Shown: one piece after another, positions 42,879 through 52,919 of the stretch
Position numbering within the stretch: the first letter of the stretch is position 1
How the letters are laid out: every line of letters starts with the position of its first letter
Assembly (NCBI RefSeq): GCF_025465545.1
Contig: NZ_JAODMK010000040.1
Coordinates: 1 to 64,000 of the forward strand
DNA length: 64,000 bases
Direction: 5' to 3'
DNA from: Naasia sp.
GTDB taxonomy: Bacteria; Actinomycetota; Actinomycetes; Actinomycetales; Microbacteriaceae
The notes under the pieces: model-generated
Databases searched by the model: none
What the model was told of the DNA's origin: nothing
What the model saw: only the letters and a program-made list of their open reading frames with translations
Translations under genes and position numbers: made by a program

Positions 42879-43004
42879 CGGTCCCCGCCTGCTCTGCCGC
42901 GCGCTCTGGCGCTGTGCGGTCTCACAGTAGGGGTCCGAGCGCGGAAGGCGAATCATCCTCACGGGTGAGCCGCCTGCCCGCCATGAATCTCCCGCCCGAC
43001 CACT

Positions 43005-43050
43005 TTCGCGTTAACTGGCATTGACGCGAATATCCGGCCGGGCGTACCCT
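43005..43050 (+). promoter_or_regulatory. TetR-gene promoter with inverted-repeat operator
   Basis: TTCGCGT (43005-43011) and ACGCGAA (43024-43030) form an inverted repeat that overlaps TTGACG (43021-43026). TACCCT (43045-43050) is 18 bp further on and ends 9 nt before the ATG. The arrangement suits autorepression by the TetR protein. Confidence 0.6.
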
Positions 43051-43059
43051 CCGGTTGAC

Positions 43060-43653
43060 ATGACCAGCACCCGGCCGTACACGATGACCGCCCGTGCGGA
43101 TTCCGCCGCAGAGACGGCCGGGCGGATCGTCCGTGCGCTGATCGAGCTCGTCACGGAGCGCGTCTCCCTGGAGGTGACGCTCGACGAGGTCGCCGGGCGA
43201 GCCGGGGTCAGCGTGCAGACCGTCCTCCGGCATTTCGGGAGCCGGGACGCGCTGCTGGAGCGAGCGATGGCGGTGGGCGCCGCGGAGGTGGCGGAGGAGC
43301 GCAGCTTCCCCGCCGGGAATCTGGAGGACGCCCTCGGCGTGCTGCTTCAGCACTACGAGAGGCGTGGGGACTTCGTGCTCGGAATGCTCGCACACGAGCA
43401 GCGGGACGAGAGGATCCGCCGGGTGATGGCGCCCGGTCGGGTCTACCACCGCGACTGGGTCGCCGATCTCTTCGGTCCGGCGCTCCGGACGAGGGCCGAC
43501 GCCGACACCGGCTTCGACGCTGACGAGACGATCGACCTCCTGGTCGTGGCGACCGACGTCTACGCCTGGAAGCTGCTCCGCCGCGACCGAGGGCTGTCCG
43601 TCGGCGACGTGCATCGCCGGATGCTCCGGCTCACCACCGCCATCCTGACCTGA
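43060..43653 (+). CDS. TetR-family transcriptional regulator
   Basis: A 197-residue repressor with an N-terminal helix-turn-helix (about 38-62, VTLDEVAGRAGVSVQTVLRHFGS) and an unrelated ligand-binding C-terminal domain. The start at 43060 follows a -10 box at 9 nt; the upstream frame begins inside the promoter. The glycosyltransferase gene starts 13 bp after its stop, so the pair is likely an operon that the regulator controls itself. The divergent exporter operon shares the intergenic region and may be a second target. Confidence 0.88.
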   Translation: MTSTRPYTMTARADSAAETAGRIVRALIELVTERVSLEVTLDEVAGRAGVSVQTVLRHFGSRDALLERAMAVGAAEVAEERSFPAGNLEDALGVLLQHYERRGDFVLGMLAHEQRDERIRRVMAPGRVYHRDWVADLFGPALRTRADADTGFDADETIDLLVVATDVYAWKLLRRDRGLSVGDVHRRMLRLTTAILT

Positions 43654-43666
43654 GCGGAATCCCACG

Positions 43667-44789
43667 ATGATCACGATCCTGTTCGCCACCGTCAACGCCG
43701 GCGGGAATCTCCCCCCGGAGGTCGGGATCGGCGCCGAGCTGCAGCGGCGCGGCCATTCGGTGCGCTTCCTCGGGCATCCCGGGCAGCGCTCGGCGGTGGA
43801 GCGCTCGGGACTCGCCTTCGGGGCCTACCCGAGCGGCGCTGACTACGACCCGACCCTCGAGCGGAGCACCCTCCGCGGCCTCCGCGAGCTCACCGGGGTC
43901 TTCGCCGACCCGCGGATCACCGCCGACGTGATCGCGGCGGCCCGCCGGGATCGCGCCGATGTGCTCGTCGTGGACTGCCTGCTCACCGGCCCCCTGCAGG
44001 AGGTCACGCGCGCCGGCCTGCCCGTCGTGTCTCTCGTGCACACCTTCTGGGAGTTCTTCGAGCGGATGACCGCCGGTCCCGTGGGAGGCGTGCTGCGGCT
44101 TCGGGGCGTGCACGCTCGCGCGGCCCTCACGGCGCCGGCTCTCAGCATCGTCACGGCGCGACGGGACCTCGACCCGGCAGGATCGGTGCCGCCCGCAGTG
44201 CGGCACGTTGGCGCGGTGTGGCAGGGAATCCCGACCCAGGCGGCGACCGGGGCGGGGCGGCCACGCATCCTGGTCAGCCTCAGCACGACCTGGTTCCCGG
44301 GGCAGGAGCAGACGCTGCAGGCGATCCTCGATGCCGTCGCAGCTCTGCCCGTGGATGCGGTGGTGACGACCGGCCCTGCCGTGCCGCCCGGCAGGCTGCG
44401 GGTGCCCCGCAATGCGGAGGTGCATTCCTGGCTGGACCACGGGCCGGAGCTCGCGCGTGCCTCCCTGGTCGTCGGTCACGGTGGACACAGCACGCTGATG
44501 CGGGCGCTCTCCCACGGGGTCCCGGTGCTCGTGCTGCCCATGCACCCGATGCTCGACCAGCCGATGGTCGGCGCCGCGGCCTCCCGGAACGGGGTCGGCC
44601 GCTCACTGTCGAGGAAGGCGTCCCCGGAGACGATCGGCGCGGCCATCACGGCCATGCTCGGCGACCCCGCCCTGACGGCCGCCGCCCGCCGGATGGGCGA
44701 GGACATCCGGCGTGCCGACGGCGCCGTGGTCGCGGCCGACCTCGTCGAGCAGTTCGCCGCAGGCCGCCGTGCAGGCGGGGAGGAGCCGG

Positions 44790-44803
<14 letters not shown>
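43667..44803 (+). CDS. GT1-family (MGT/UGT-like) glycosyltransferase
   Basis: A 378-residue GT-B glycosyltransferase. The N-terminal GGNLPPEVGIGAELQRRGH is a typical acceptor-domain start, and the nucleotide-sugar site GHGGHSTLMRALSHGVPVLV...DQP lies near 268-298. Relatives glycosylate macrolides, flavonoids or other small molecules; acceptor and donor are unproven. Control by a TetR regulator and closeness to an exporter favour a detoxification or natural-product role. Its 3' end overlaps the convergent rnj gene by 14 bp. Confidence 0.85.
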
Positions 44804-46466
<1,663 letters not shown>

Positions 46467-46478
46467 GGCACTCCTTCC

Positions 46479-46516
46479 GGCGTCCTCGGGACGCCGCTGG
46501 GCCGCCTCGTGGCGGC
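46479..46516 (-). terminator. Two tandem hairpins between dapA and rnj
   Basis: GGCGTCC/GGACGCC (46479-46495) and GCCGCC/GGCGGC (46501-46516) lie in the 60-bp gap. They could attenuate readthrough from dapA into rnj or act as an rnj leader structure. Confidence 0.45.
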
Positions 46517-46527
46517 GGGGGGAAATC

Positions 46528-47505
46528 TCAGCGTGTGGTGCCGGCGACCTTCGGCAGCGCTCCACCGGCGGCCGCGTTGCGGTCGGGCCGGAAGTTGCGG
46601 AAGCTCGCTCCGGGGATGTCCTTGACGAGGTCGATCTCGTCCTCGATCTGCGCGGCCTCCCACTCCTCGGGTCCCACGAGCGGGAGCCGCACGCGGGGAG
46701 AGGAGATGCGGCCCAGGCCGTGCAGGATGTACTTCGCCGCGACGGTGCCGGGCACGTGAGTCATGACCGCGCGGACGAGCGGCTCGAGGGCCTTGTGCGC
46801 CGCGGTCGCCGACGCGAGGTCGCCGCTGTTCACCGCGTCGATCATGGTGCGGTACGGGGTGGGGGCGATGTTCGCCGTGACGCCGATCAAGCCGGTGCCG
46901 CCGATCGCGAGCGTCGGCAGCGCGTTGGCGTCGTCGCCCGCGAAGTACATCAGATCGGTCTGGTTGAGCACCCGGCTGACCTCGCTGAGGTCGCCCTTGG
47001 CATCCTTGACGGCGCGGATGTTCGGGTGCTTGGACGCCCGGAGAATCGTCTCGTACTTGATCGCGACCCCGGTGCGGCCGGGAATGTCGTAGAGGATGAC
47101 GGGCAGGTCGGTGGCGTCCGCGATCATCCGGAAGTGGGTGAGGATGCCCGCCTGGGTGGGCTTGTTGTAGTACGGCGTGACGATCATGACGCCGTCCGCG
47201 CCCGCCCGCTCGCTCTTGCGGTACAGCTCGATGGCGTGCGCCGTCTCGTTGGATCCGCCGCCGGTGACGATCCTGGCCCGGCCTGCGGCGACATCCTTGC
47301 CCGTCTCGACGAGGCGCACCTTCTCGGGGTCGGTGAGCGTGCTGGTCTCCCCCGTGGTGCCGGTGACGACGATGCCGTCGGCGCCCGCGTTGATCACGTC
47401 GTCCATGTGCTTCTCGACGCCCGGCCAGTCCACTTCGCCGTCGGCGGTGAACGGAGTGACCAGGGCCACCAGGACCTGGCCGAACGGGTTGTCTTGCGCG
47501 TGCAC
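46528..47505 (-). CDS. dapA: 4-hydroxy-tetrahydrodipicolinate synthase
   Basis: First committed enzyme of the lysine/diaminopimelate branch, condensing pyruvate with aspartate semialdehyde. The 325-residue barrel has the Schiff-base lysine K167 in RAVKDAKGD, GTTGETSTL (49-57) and YNKPTQAG (113-120). The GTG start is 7 nt after TAGCCT (47518-47513), predicting a leaderless message. It lies 10 bp from the stop of the SDR gene, so readthrough from upstream is also possible. Confidence 0.96.
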   Translation of the reverse strand: MHAQDNPFGQVLVALVTPFTADGEVDWPGVEKHMDDVINAGADGIVVTGTTGETSTLTDPEKVRLVETGKDVAAGRARIVTGGGSNETAHAIELYRKSERAGADGVMIVTPYYNKPTQAGILTHFRMIADATDLPVILYDIPGRTGVAIKYETILRASKHPNIRAVKDAKGDLSEVSRVLNQTDLMYFAGDDANALPTLAIGGTGLIGVTANIAPTPYRTMIDAVNSGDLASATAAHKALEPLVRAVMTHVPGTVAAKYILHGLGRISSPRVRLPLVGPEEWEAAQIEDEIDLVKDIPGASFRNFRPDRNAAAGGALPKVAGTTR

Positions 47506-47515
47506 GGGGTCAAGG

Positions 47516-48277
47516 CTATCTGGCTCGGAGCGCGCCCTTCGCGACGATCCTCGCCGGAAGCAGGCGCGACAGCGCCACGATCGCCTTGTAGCGGAGGCTC
47601 GGGATGGTCACGGCCCGCCTGCGGTCGGCGCCGCGGAGCGCGGCGCGCACGACCGAGGGCGGGTCGAGCCAGAGCACTTTCGGGATGGTGTCCTTGCGGA
47701 CGCGCATCCGGTCGTGGAACTCGGTGTGCACGAAGCCGGGGGCGACGGCGGTCACGGTGACTCCACGGCGGCGGTAGGCGATGTTGGCCGAGCGGCTGAA
47801 GGAGAGCACCCAGGCCTTGGCGGCGCCGTAGGTGCCGCGCGGGGAGTAGGCGGCGACGCTGGCCACGTTGAGGATGGTGCCGGATCCCCGCGGCAGCATG
47901 GCGGCGAGAGCGGCATGGCTGAGGCGCATCGGGGCCGTGACCAGCACGTCGAGAAGGGCCTGCTCGTCCGCGAGCGAGCTCTCGTCGAACGGCGCGCGCA
48001 GCCCGTAGCCCGCGTTGTTGACGAGGTAGGTGACGGGCTCCTCGGGATCCCGCAGCCGCGCCTCGACCCGTTCCAGGTCCGCGCGCACGGAGAGGTCGGC
48101 GGCGAGGACCTCGGTGCGGGCCCCGGTCCTCCCGGAGAGTTCCTCGCCGAAGGACCGCAGCCGCTCCTCGTTCCTGGCGACGAGAACCAGGTCGTAGCCG
48201 CGCAGCGCGAGCTGGCGCGCGAACTCGGCGCCGATCCCGGCGGTCGCGCCGGTGACGAGCGCCCATCCTCGACCCAT
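47516..48277 (-). CDS. SDR-family oxidoreductase
   Basis: A 253-residue short-chain dehydrogenase: TGATAGIG (9-16), NNAG (87-90), S140 and the Y150-x3-K154 catalytic pair. Substrate unknown; relatives with the C-terminal RYKAIVALSRLLPARI act on lipids or ketones. The ATG is 6 nt after TAGGGT (48289-48284). It is inserted between thyX and dapA. Confidence 0.9.
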   Translation of the reverse strand: MGRGWALVTGATAGIGAEFARQLALRGYDLVLVARNEERLRSFGEELSGRTGARTEVLAADLSVRADLERVEARLRDPEEPVTYLVNNAGYGLRAPFDESSLADEQALLDVLVTAPMRLSHAALAAMLPRGSGTILNVASVAAYSPRGTYGAAKAWVLSFSRSANIAYRRRGVTVTAVAPGFVHTEFHDRMRVRKDTIPKVLWLDPPSVVRAALRGADRRRAVTIPSLRYKAIVALSRLLPARIVAKGALRAR

Positions 48278-48330
48278 CCGGCGACCCTACGCCCTCCCCG
48301 CGCTCCTGACCTTCCGTGACTGCCCCCTAT

Positions 48331-48408
48331 CGCTCAGCAGGCAGATTCGCCTTCAGATCCCGTAGAGGGCCGTTTTTGCCTGCTCAAGGCAGAAACGCCT
48401 GCTGAGCG
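48331..48408. repeat. Intergenic AGCAGGC palindrome, copy ii
   Basis: Outer arms CGCTCAGCAGGC (48331-48342) and GCCTGCTGAGCG (48397-48408) are exact complements; inside, CGTTTTTGCC and GGCAGAAACG can also pair. On the minus strand 48387-48369 reads TTGAGCAGGCAAAAACGGC, the core shared with 28237-28255 and 55811-55830. Confidence 0.65.
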
Positions 48409-48409
48409 A

Positions 48410-48482
48410 GGGGGGCGGGAGGGGGGAGACGGGAAGGGGGGCGGGAGACGGGGAGGGGGACGGGGAGTGGACGGGGAGGGGG
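48410..48482 (+). repeat. G-rich tract with quadruplex potential
   Basis: The plus strand has eleven runs of three to six G in 73 bp, separated by one to several bases. It lies just downstream of the thyX stop and follows the palindrome. No reading frame here looks like a gene. Confidence 0.8.
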
Positions 48483-48492
48483 CAGGCGGCCG

Positions 48493-49248
48493 TCAGGGGG
48501 CGACGCGGCCGTTCGCGCCGAACGCCCCGGCGGTGAGCGGCATCAGCTCCTCCCAGAGGGACTCCATCTTCTCCGCCACCATCTCGATCTCGCGCTGCGG
48601 GAAGGACGGGAAGTGGCTGTCCTGGCGCTTGGTGCGCAGGGAGAGGAAGTTCATCAGCGCACGCGCGTTCATCGTCACGTACATGGAGGAGTAGAGGTTG
48701 AGCGGGAGCACGATCCGCGCGACCTCCCGCGCGATGCCCGCGGCGAGCATCCGCTGGTATGCCTGATAGGCCTGGGTGCACACGGCGCGCGCCTCCTCAT
48801 CCACGAGGGCGGTCATCTCGGGCTCGCCCGGGACGAAGTCGTATGCGCCCGGCTTGCCGACCTGGACGAGGTTGCGGTCCGCGCCCGGCACGTAGAACAC
48901 GGGGCGCATCTCGCGGTAGCGGCCCGACTCCTCGTTGTATGAGGCGATGCGGTGGCGCATGAACTCGCGGAAGACGAAGATCGGCGCCTGCACGTAGAAG
49001 GTCATCGAGTTGTGCTCGAAGGGCGAGCCGTGCCGGTCGCGCATCAGGTAGTTGATGAGGCCGCGGTCGCGCTTCTCGGTGACCGCGGGGTCGTGCTGCG
49101 CCTCCTCGAGGGTCTGCTCGCCCTGGGTGGACACGCGGGCGGCGAAGAGCACGTCGGAGTCGTGGGCACTGGACCGAACCAGCTCGACGACCACGTCGCT
49201 GCGGAACTCGATGGGCGCGGACGCCTCCGGGGCTTGAGTGTCTGTCAC
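48493..49248 (-). CDS. thyX: FAD-dependent thymidylate synthase
   Basis: Makes dTMP from dUMP with methylene-tetrahydrofolate and FAD. The 251-residue protein has the ThyX motif RHR-x7-S at 98-108 (RHRIASYNEES) and conserved SSMYVTMNARALMNFLSLR. GTG 49248 is 7 nt after TAGGGT (49261-49256), predicting a leaderless transcript; longer in-frame starts would cross the divergent epimerase promoter. Position next to dapB/dapA is the conserved actinobacterial order. Confidence 0.95.
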   Translation of the reverse strand: MTDTQAPEASAPIEFRSDVVVELVRSSAHDSDVLFAARVSTQGEQTLEEAQHDPAVTEKRDRGLINYLMRDRHGSPFEHNSMTFYVQAPIFVFREFMRHRIASYNEESGRYREMRPVFYVPGADRNLVQVGKPGAYDFVPGEPEMTALVDEEARAVCTQAYQAYQRMLAAGIAREVARIVLPLNLYSSMYVTMNARALMNFLSLRTKRQDSHFPSFPQREIEMVAEKMESLWEELMPLTAGAFGANGRVAP

Positions 49249-49333
49249 GGCTCCGACCCTAGCCGCGGACGGAACCGAGGGGGCGGAGCGTCGGAGAGCC
49301 TGCTGTCCGAAGGGGGAGCCGTAGGGTGGTGCC

Positions 49334-50434
49334 ATGGCCGCTCCGAAGCGCGTACCCGTGCCACCGGCGAAGCCGAAGCGCGTTCCGGTGCCGCCCGCGA
49401 GGCCCGCCGACCCGGCCGGTGCTGCCCCGGCAGCCGCCTCCGGAGCCGCCGGAAGGCCGAGCGCCGCAGCCGCTCCGCCCGCCCCGAAGCCGGCGCCTCG
49501 TCCCCCGATCACGAAGGACAGCAAGCTGCGGGTCCTCGTGGCCGGCGCGAGCGGGATGATCGGCCGCGAGCTCACCCACCAGCTGGCCGCGGCCGGGCAC
49601 ACCGTCCTCACCCTGGTGCGACGCCCTCCGCAGACGCCGGCCGAGTTCACCTGGGCGCCGGACGCCAAGATCCTCGACTTCCGCCTGCTCGACGATGTCG
49701 ACGCGGTGATCAACCTGTCGGGGGCCTCACTCAGCCGGCTGCCCTGGACCGCCGGCTGGCGCACCCAGATCCTCCGCTCGCGGGTCAAGGCCACCCAGGC
49801 GCTGGTGGAGGCGATGTCGATGGCCGCGCGCCCGCCGCAGGTCTTCCTCAGCGGCTCCGCGGTCGGCTACTACGGCAGCCGGCCGGGCGAGGTCCTCACC
49901 GAGGAGTCCCCCCGCGGAACCGGGTTCCTGTCCGACGTGGTCGAGCAGTGGGAGGCAGCGGCCCGGCTCGCCCCCGAGGCGACCCGCACGGTGCTCCTCC
50001 GCTCGGGCGTCGTGCTCGGCCACGACGGCGCCCTCAAGCCGCTGCGCCTCCTCACGCGACTCGGCATCAGCGGGCCGCTCGGCACCGGCCGCCAGCAGTG
50101 GGCCTGGATCGGCCTGCACGACGAGGCGGCCGCGATCGTGCACCTGCTCACCTCGGACCTGGCGGGGCCGGTCAACCTCGTCGCTCCGGAGCCCGCGACC
50201 GCCGGAGAGATCGGTGGCGAACTCGCCCGCAGCCTGCACCGCCCCTTCGCCTTCGCGGTGCCGCGCAAGGTGCTCGAGCTGGCCCTGCAGGACGCCGGCC
50301 GCGACCTGCTGCTCGCCGACCAGCTCGTGCGGCCGGAGCGGCTGCTCGCCGACGGGTTCCGCTTCCGGCACCCCACCAGTGCCGAGGCCCTCGCCGCCCT
50401 CAGCCCGGAAGTACCGGCCGCCGCTCGAGCGTGA
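49334..50434 (+). CDS. TIGR01777-type NAD(P)-binding epimerase with Pro/Ala-rich N-terminus
   Basis: A 366-residue protein whose core (from about 63) is an extended SDR/epimerase of the YfcH type: GASGMIG (71-77), NLSGASL, SGSAVGYYG and a C-terminal DUF1731-like part ending FRFRHPTSAEAL. Substrate unknown. The first 62 residues are a low-complexity Pro/Ala/Lys tail with a duplicated KRVPVPPA, not part of the usual family. The ATG is 6 nt after TAGGGT (49322-49327), so the tail is likely translated. The 3' end overlaps the convergent TPR gene by 35 bp. Confidence 0.85.
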   Translation: MAAPKRVPVPPAKPKRVPVPPARPADPAGAAPAAASGAAGRPSAAAAPPAPKPAPRPPITKDSKLRVLVAGASGMIGRELTHQLAAAGHTVLTLVRRPPQTPAEFTWAPDAKILDFRLLDDVDAVINLSGASLSRLPWTAGWRTQILRSRVKATQALVEAMSMAARPPQVFLSGSAVGYYGSRPGEVLTEESPRGTGFLSDVVEQWEAAARLAPEATRTVLLRSGVVLGHDGALKPLRLLTRLGISGPLGTGRQQWAWIGLHDEAAAIVHLLTSDLAGPVNLVAPEPATAGEIGGELARSLHRPFAFAVPRKVLELALQDAGRDLLLADQLVRPERLLADGFRFRHPTSAEALAALSPEVPAAARA

Positions 50435-50852
50435 TGGCCTGGCGGATCGCCTGGCGGGCACGCCTGCGGTCGCCGCTCGCGTCGTAGGCGAGGCCCAGCC
50501 GGAACCATGCGCGCCAGTCCTCGGGCGTCTGCTCCACCGCCGTGCGGTAGCGGGGGAACTCGGCGTCGGCGGCGTCGCGCTCCGGCCTGCCGCTCGCCCG
50601 CTTGGGGAGGTCGTCGACCGGCAGAGCACCCTCCGCGGCCAGCCGGTCGGCCAGCTGCTGCGACCGCAGCCCGAACAGCAGCTCGCGCAGCAGGGCCCAG
50701 GCTCCGAGGACCGGCAGGACCCCCAGCGCGATACCGAGCGCGATCGCGACCGGTTCTCCCGAGAGCACGAAGAGCACCGCGCGCTGGGCGACGAGCACCA
50801 GATAGAGCAGGAGCAGCAGCGCCATGCCCGCCACGGCGAACCTGCCGGTCAC
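50400..50852 (-). CDS. Membrane protein with TPR-like C-terminus
   Basis: A 150-residue protein with two N-terminal membrane helices (about 5-28 and 35-58) and a cytoplasmic C-terminal half with one tetratricopeptide-like unit (DWRAWFRLGLAYDASGDRRRARQAI, about 112-136). Possibly a scaffold or assembly factor. The GTG start is 25 bp after the dapB stop with GGACGGAGA upstream, so the two genes are probably co-transcribed. Confidence 0.8.
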   Translation of the reverse strand: MTGRFAVAGMALLLLLYLVLVAQRAVLFVLSGEPVAIALGIALGVLPVLGAWALLRELLFGLRSQQLADRLAAEGALPVDDLPKRASGRPERDAADAEFPRYRTAVEQTPEDWRAWFRLGLAYDASGDRRRARQAIRQAITLERRPVLPG

Positions 50853-50877
50853 GGTCGGGTCTCCGTCCGCTCCGCGG

Positions 50878-51711
50878 TCACGCGGACGTGGCGGATGCGG
50901 CCTGGCCGGACGTGCCGCCGTCCGAGGTGCGTCCCGCGGGCGGATCGCCTGGAATGCGGAACCGGAGGTCGAGCAGCCGTTCGAGCCCCACCGTCACCCC
51001 GCGTGCGGTCCGCGCGGCGCGCAGAGCGAGCAGGATGCCCGCCTCATACGCCGCGGGCGAGAGCGTCTCGTGGCTCAGCGTGAGCACTTCCCCCACGCCG
51101 CCGAAGTGCACGTCCTGCTTCGCGACGATCCCCTGGAGGCGCAGGGAGTGCACCGGGATGCTGGCGACCTGCTGCCCGCGGGCGCGCTGGTCCGCGTGCG
51201 GGGCGCCCACCGGGCCCAGCTCCGATCGTGCGGCGCCCATCAGCTCGGCCGTGCGCACCGCGGTGCCCGACGGCGAGTCGATCTTGGTCGCCGCATGCGC
51301 CTCGACGATCTCGATCGAGTCGTAGAAGCGAGCGGCCATCGCCGCGAACGAGGTCGCGAGCACCGAGCCGATGGAGAAATTGGGGATGATCAGCACGCCG
51401 ACGGCGGGCGCGCGGGCGACGGTGCGGCGGAGCGTCTCGATCCGATCGCCCGACCAGCCGGACGTGCCGACCACCACATTGACGCCGTGCGCGACGGCGT
51501 AGTCGACGATCCGCGGGGACACGTGAGGCAGGGTGACGTCGACGATGATGTCCGCCCCGCCCAGCTCGTCGAGGTCGCCCTGTGAGCCGATCCCGGCGGT
51601 GAGTGCGAAGTCCGGGGACTCCTCGACGAGGCGGGAGACCAGCCGGCCCAGCCGGCCCGTCGCGCCTGCGATCGCGACGCGCGTGGCGCTCGAGGAGGGC
51701 TGGTTGTCCAC
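50878..51711 (-). CDS. dapB: 4-hydroxy-tetrahydrodipicolinate reductase
   Basis: Second enzyme of the diaminopimelate branch, reducing the DapA product with NAD(P)H. The 277-residue protein has AIAGATGRLGRLV near the N-terminus and the active-site motif EAHAATKIDSPSGTA, where most homologues have two histidines and DAPSGTA; the first histidine and the lysine are kept. The tail after residue 255 is low complexity. GTG 51711 is 6 nt after TAGGGT (51723-51718). Confidence 0.94.
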   Translation of the reverse strand: MDNQPSSSATRVAIAGATGRLGRLVSRLVEESPDFALTAGIGSQGDLDELGGADIIVDVTLPHVSPRIVDYAVAHGVNVVVGTSGWSGDRIETLRRTVARAPAVGVLIIPNFSIGSVLATSFAAMAARFYDSIEIVEAHAATKIDSPSGTAVRTAELMGAARSELGPVGAPHADQRARGQQVASIPVHSLRLQGIVAKQDVHFGGVGEVLTLSHETLSPAAYEAGILLALRAARTARGVTVGLERLLDLRFRIPGDPPAGRTSDGGTSGQAASATSA

Positions 51712-51749
51712 GCGCCAACCCTAGCAAGGGGCCGATCTAGGCTCTCCGC

Positions 51750-52217
51750 ATGCGCTTCGTCCCTGCGGCAGCCGACTCTTCCGCCGCGCAACGGATGCTG
51801 GACGAGTACTTCTCGTCACGGGAGCTCGGCTTCTCCGGCGGCAGGTACCTGGTGGTGCCGCCCGACGCGAGCCGCTTCGTGCCGCCCGCAGGGATCTTCC
51901 TCCTCGTCCAGGACGACGCCGGGGAGGCGGTCGGCTGCGGCGGGGTGCGCCGGCTCGAGGACGCGGAGGAGGGTCCCGTGTTCGAGGTGAAGCACCTGTG
52001 GCTGCGGCCCGAGACGCGGGGACGGGGCTGGGGCCGGGCCCTGCTCGCGGAGCTGGAGCGCGAGGCCGTGCGGCTCGGAGCGGCCACCCTCGTGCTGGAC
52101 ACGAACGCAACCCTCACCGCGGCGGGCGGGCTCTACCGCTCGTCCGGCTTCACCGACATCCCGCCCTACAACGACAACCCGAACGCGACCAACTGGTATC
52201 GCAAGGCGCTCGCGTAG
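51750..52217 (+). CDS. GNAT-family N-acetyltransferase
   Basis: A 155-residue acetyltransferase with the acetyl-CoA loop RGRGWGRALLAELE near residues 90-103 and a C-terminal GLYRSSGFTDIPPYNDNPNATNWYRKAL typical of small-molecule GNATs. The ATG is 6 nt after TAGGCT (51738-51743), a leaderless arrangement back-to-back with the dapB promoter. Substrate unknown. Confidence 0.88.
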   Translation: MRFVPAAADSSAAQRMLDEYFSSRELGFSGGRYLVVPPDASRFVPPAGIFLLVQDDAGEAVGCGGVRRLEDAEEGPVFEVKHLWLRPETRGRGWGRALLAELEREAVRLGAATLVLDTNATLTAAGGLYRSSGFTDIPPYNDNPNATNWYRKALA

Positions 52218-52370
52218 GGGGCTCCCCGACAGTCCACGATCGCGCGACGCACGTAGTCGTCACCGGGAGCACCGGACTGGGCAGTTCGCGAGAGGCGACT
52301 CCCCTGGACACCACACCTTCCGCAATCCCGCGCTCTCCGTCCACGACGGCCACCGACCGAGCACCGGTCC

Positions 52371-52890
52371 GGGGGGCGGGTCGAACCGGCAATGCCTGGC
52401 TGATCGGAGTCCTCGCCGGCCTGGCCGAGGCCGGGCTCGATCTGACCGACGCCGATCTCATCATCGGGACGTCTGCCGGATCGACGACCGCGGCCCAGGT
52501 GACGAGCGCGGCCCCGGCCGAGATGCATGCCGCCATCTCCGCCGCTGCCGTCCAGCGGCCTCGCCTACCGCATCGGCGACGGCCGATACATCGGCGGGGG
52601 CTACCGGTCCAACGTCGAGAATGCCGACCTGGCAGCCGGGTTCGCGCGGGTGCTGGTGCTGTCGCCGTTCGGCGCGAGGTCACGCACGCCGGTGGCCTGG
52701 GGCATGCAGCTGGCCACCCGGTGGACCAGCTGCGCGCCCGCAGAGCAGCGTCGCGACGATCTTCCCGGACAGCAGCGCCGAGCACTTCTTCGGCGTCACG
52801 CGATGTCTGTCGCTGCGTCCGCCCGCCGGCCGCGCCGGCCACGACCATGGCATGACGCTCGCCGGTCGGCTCGCCGTGTTCTGGCGCTGA
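52371..52890 (+). pseudogene. Decayed patatin-like phospholipase gene
   Basis: Fragments of one patatin-like protein appear in different frames. First, GNAWLIGVLAGLAEAGLDLT and IIGTSAGSTTAA with the nucleophile-elbow GTSAG (about 52371-52545); then, in another frame, GLAYRIGDGRYIGGGYRSN and ENADLAAGFARVLVLSPFG (about 52557-52680); then, in a third frame, VATIFPDSSAEHFFG and LAGRLAVFWR with a stop at 52888-52890. A central block of more than 100 residues, which includes the usual catalytic Asp region, and the N-terminus are missing. It cannot make an active enzyme. The rest of the interval between 52218 and 52370 shows no convincing gene. Confidence 0.75.
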
Positions 52891-52919
52891 CGCGGACGCA
52901 CCGGAGCGGGGAGGGCCGC

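Noticed and set aside
48353-48781. Proline-rich minus-strand open frame
   Set aside because: It is formed by the C-rich complement of the G tract and an out-of-frame reading of thyX.
52238-52330. THVVVTGSTGLGSS as the start of a short-chain dehydrogenase
   Set aside because: Only a Rossmann-like scrap is visible and nothing downstream continues it; too little to call even a pseudogene.
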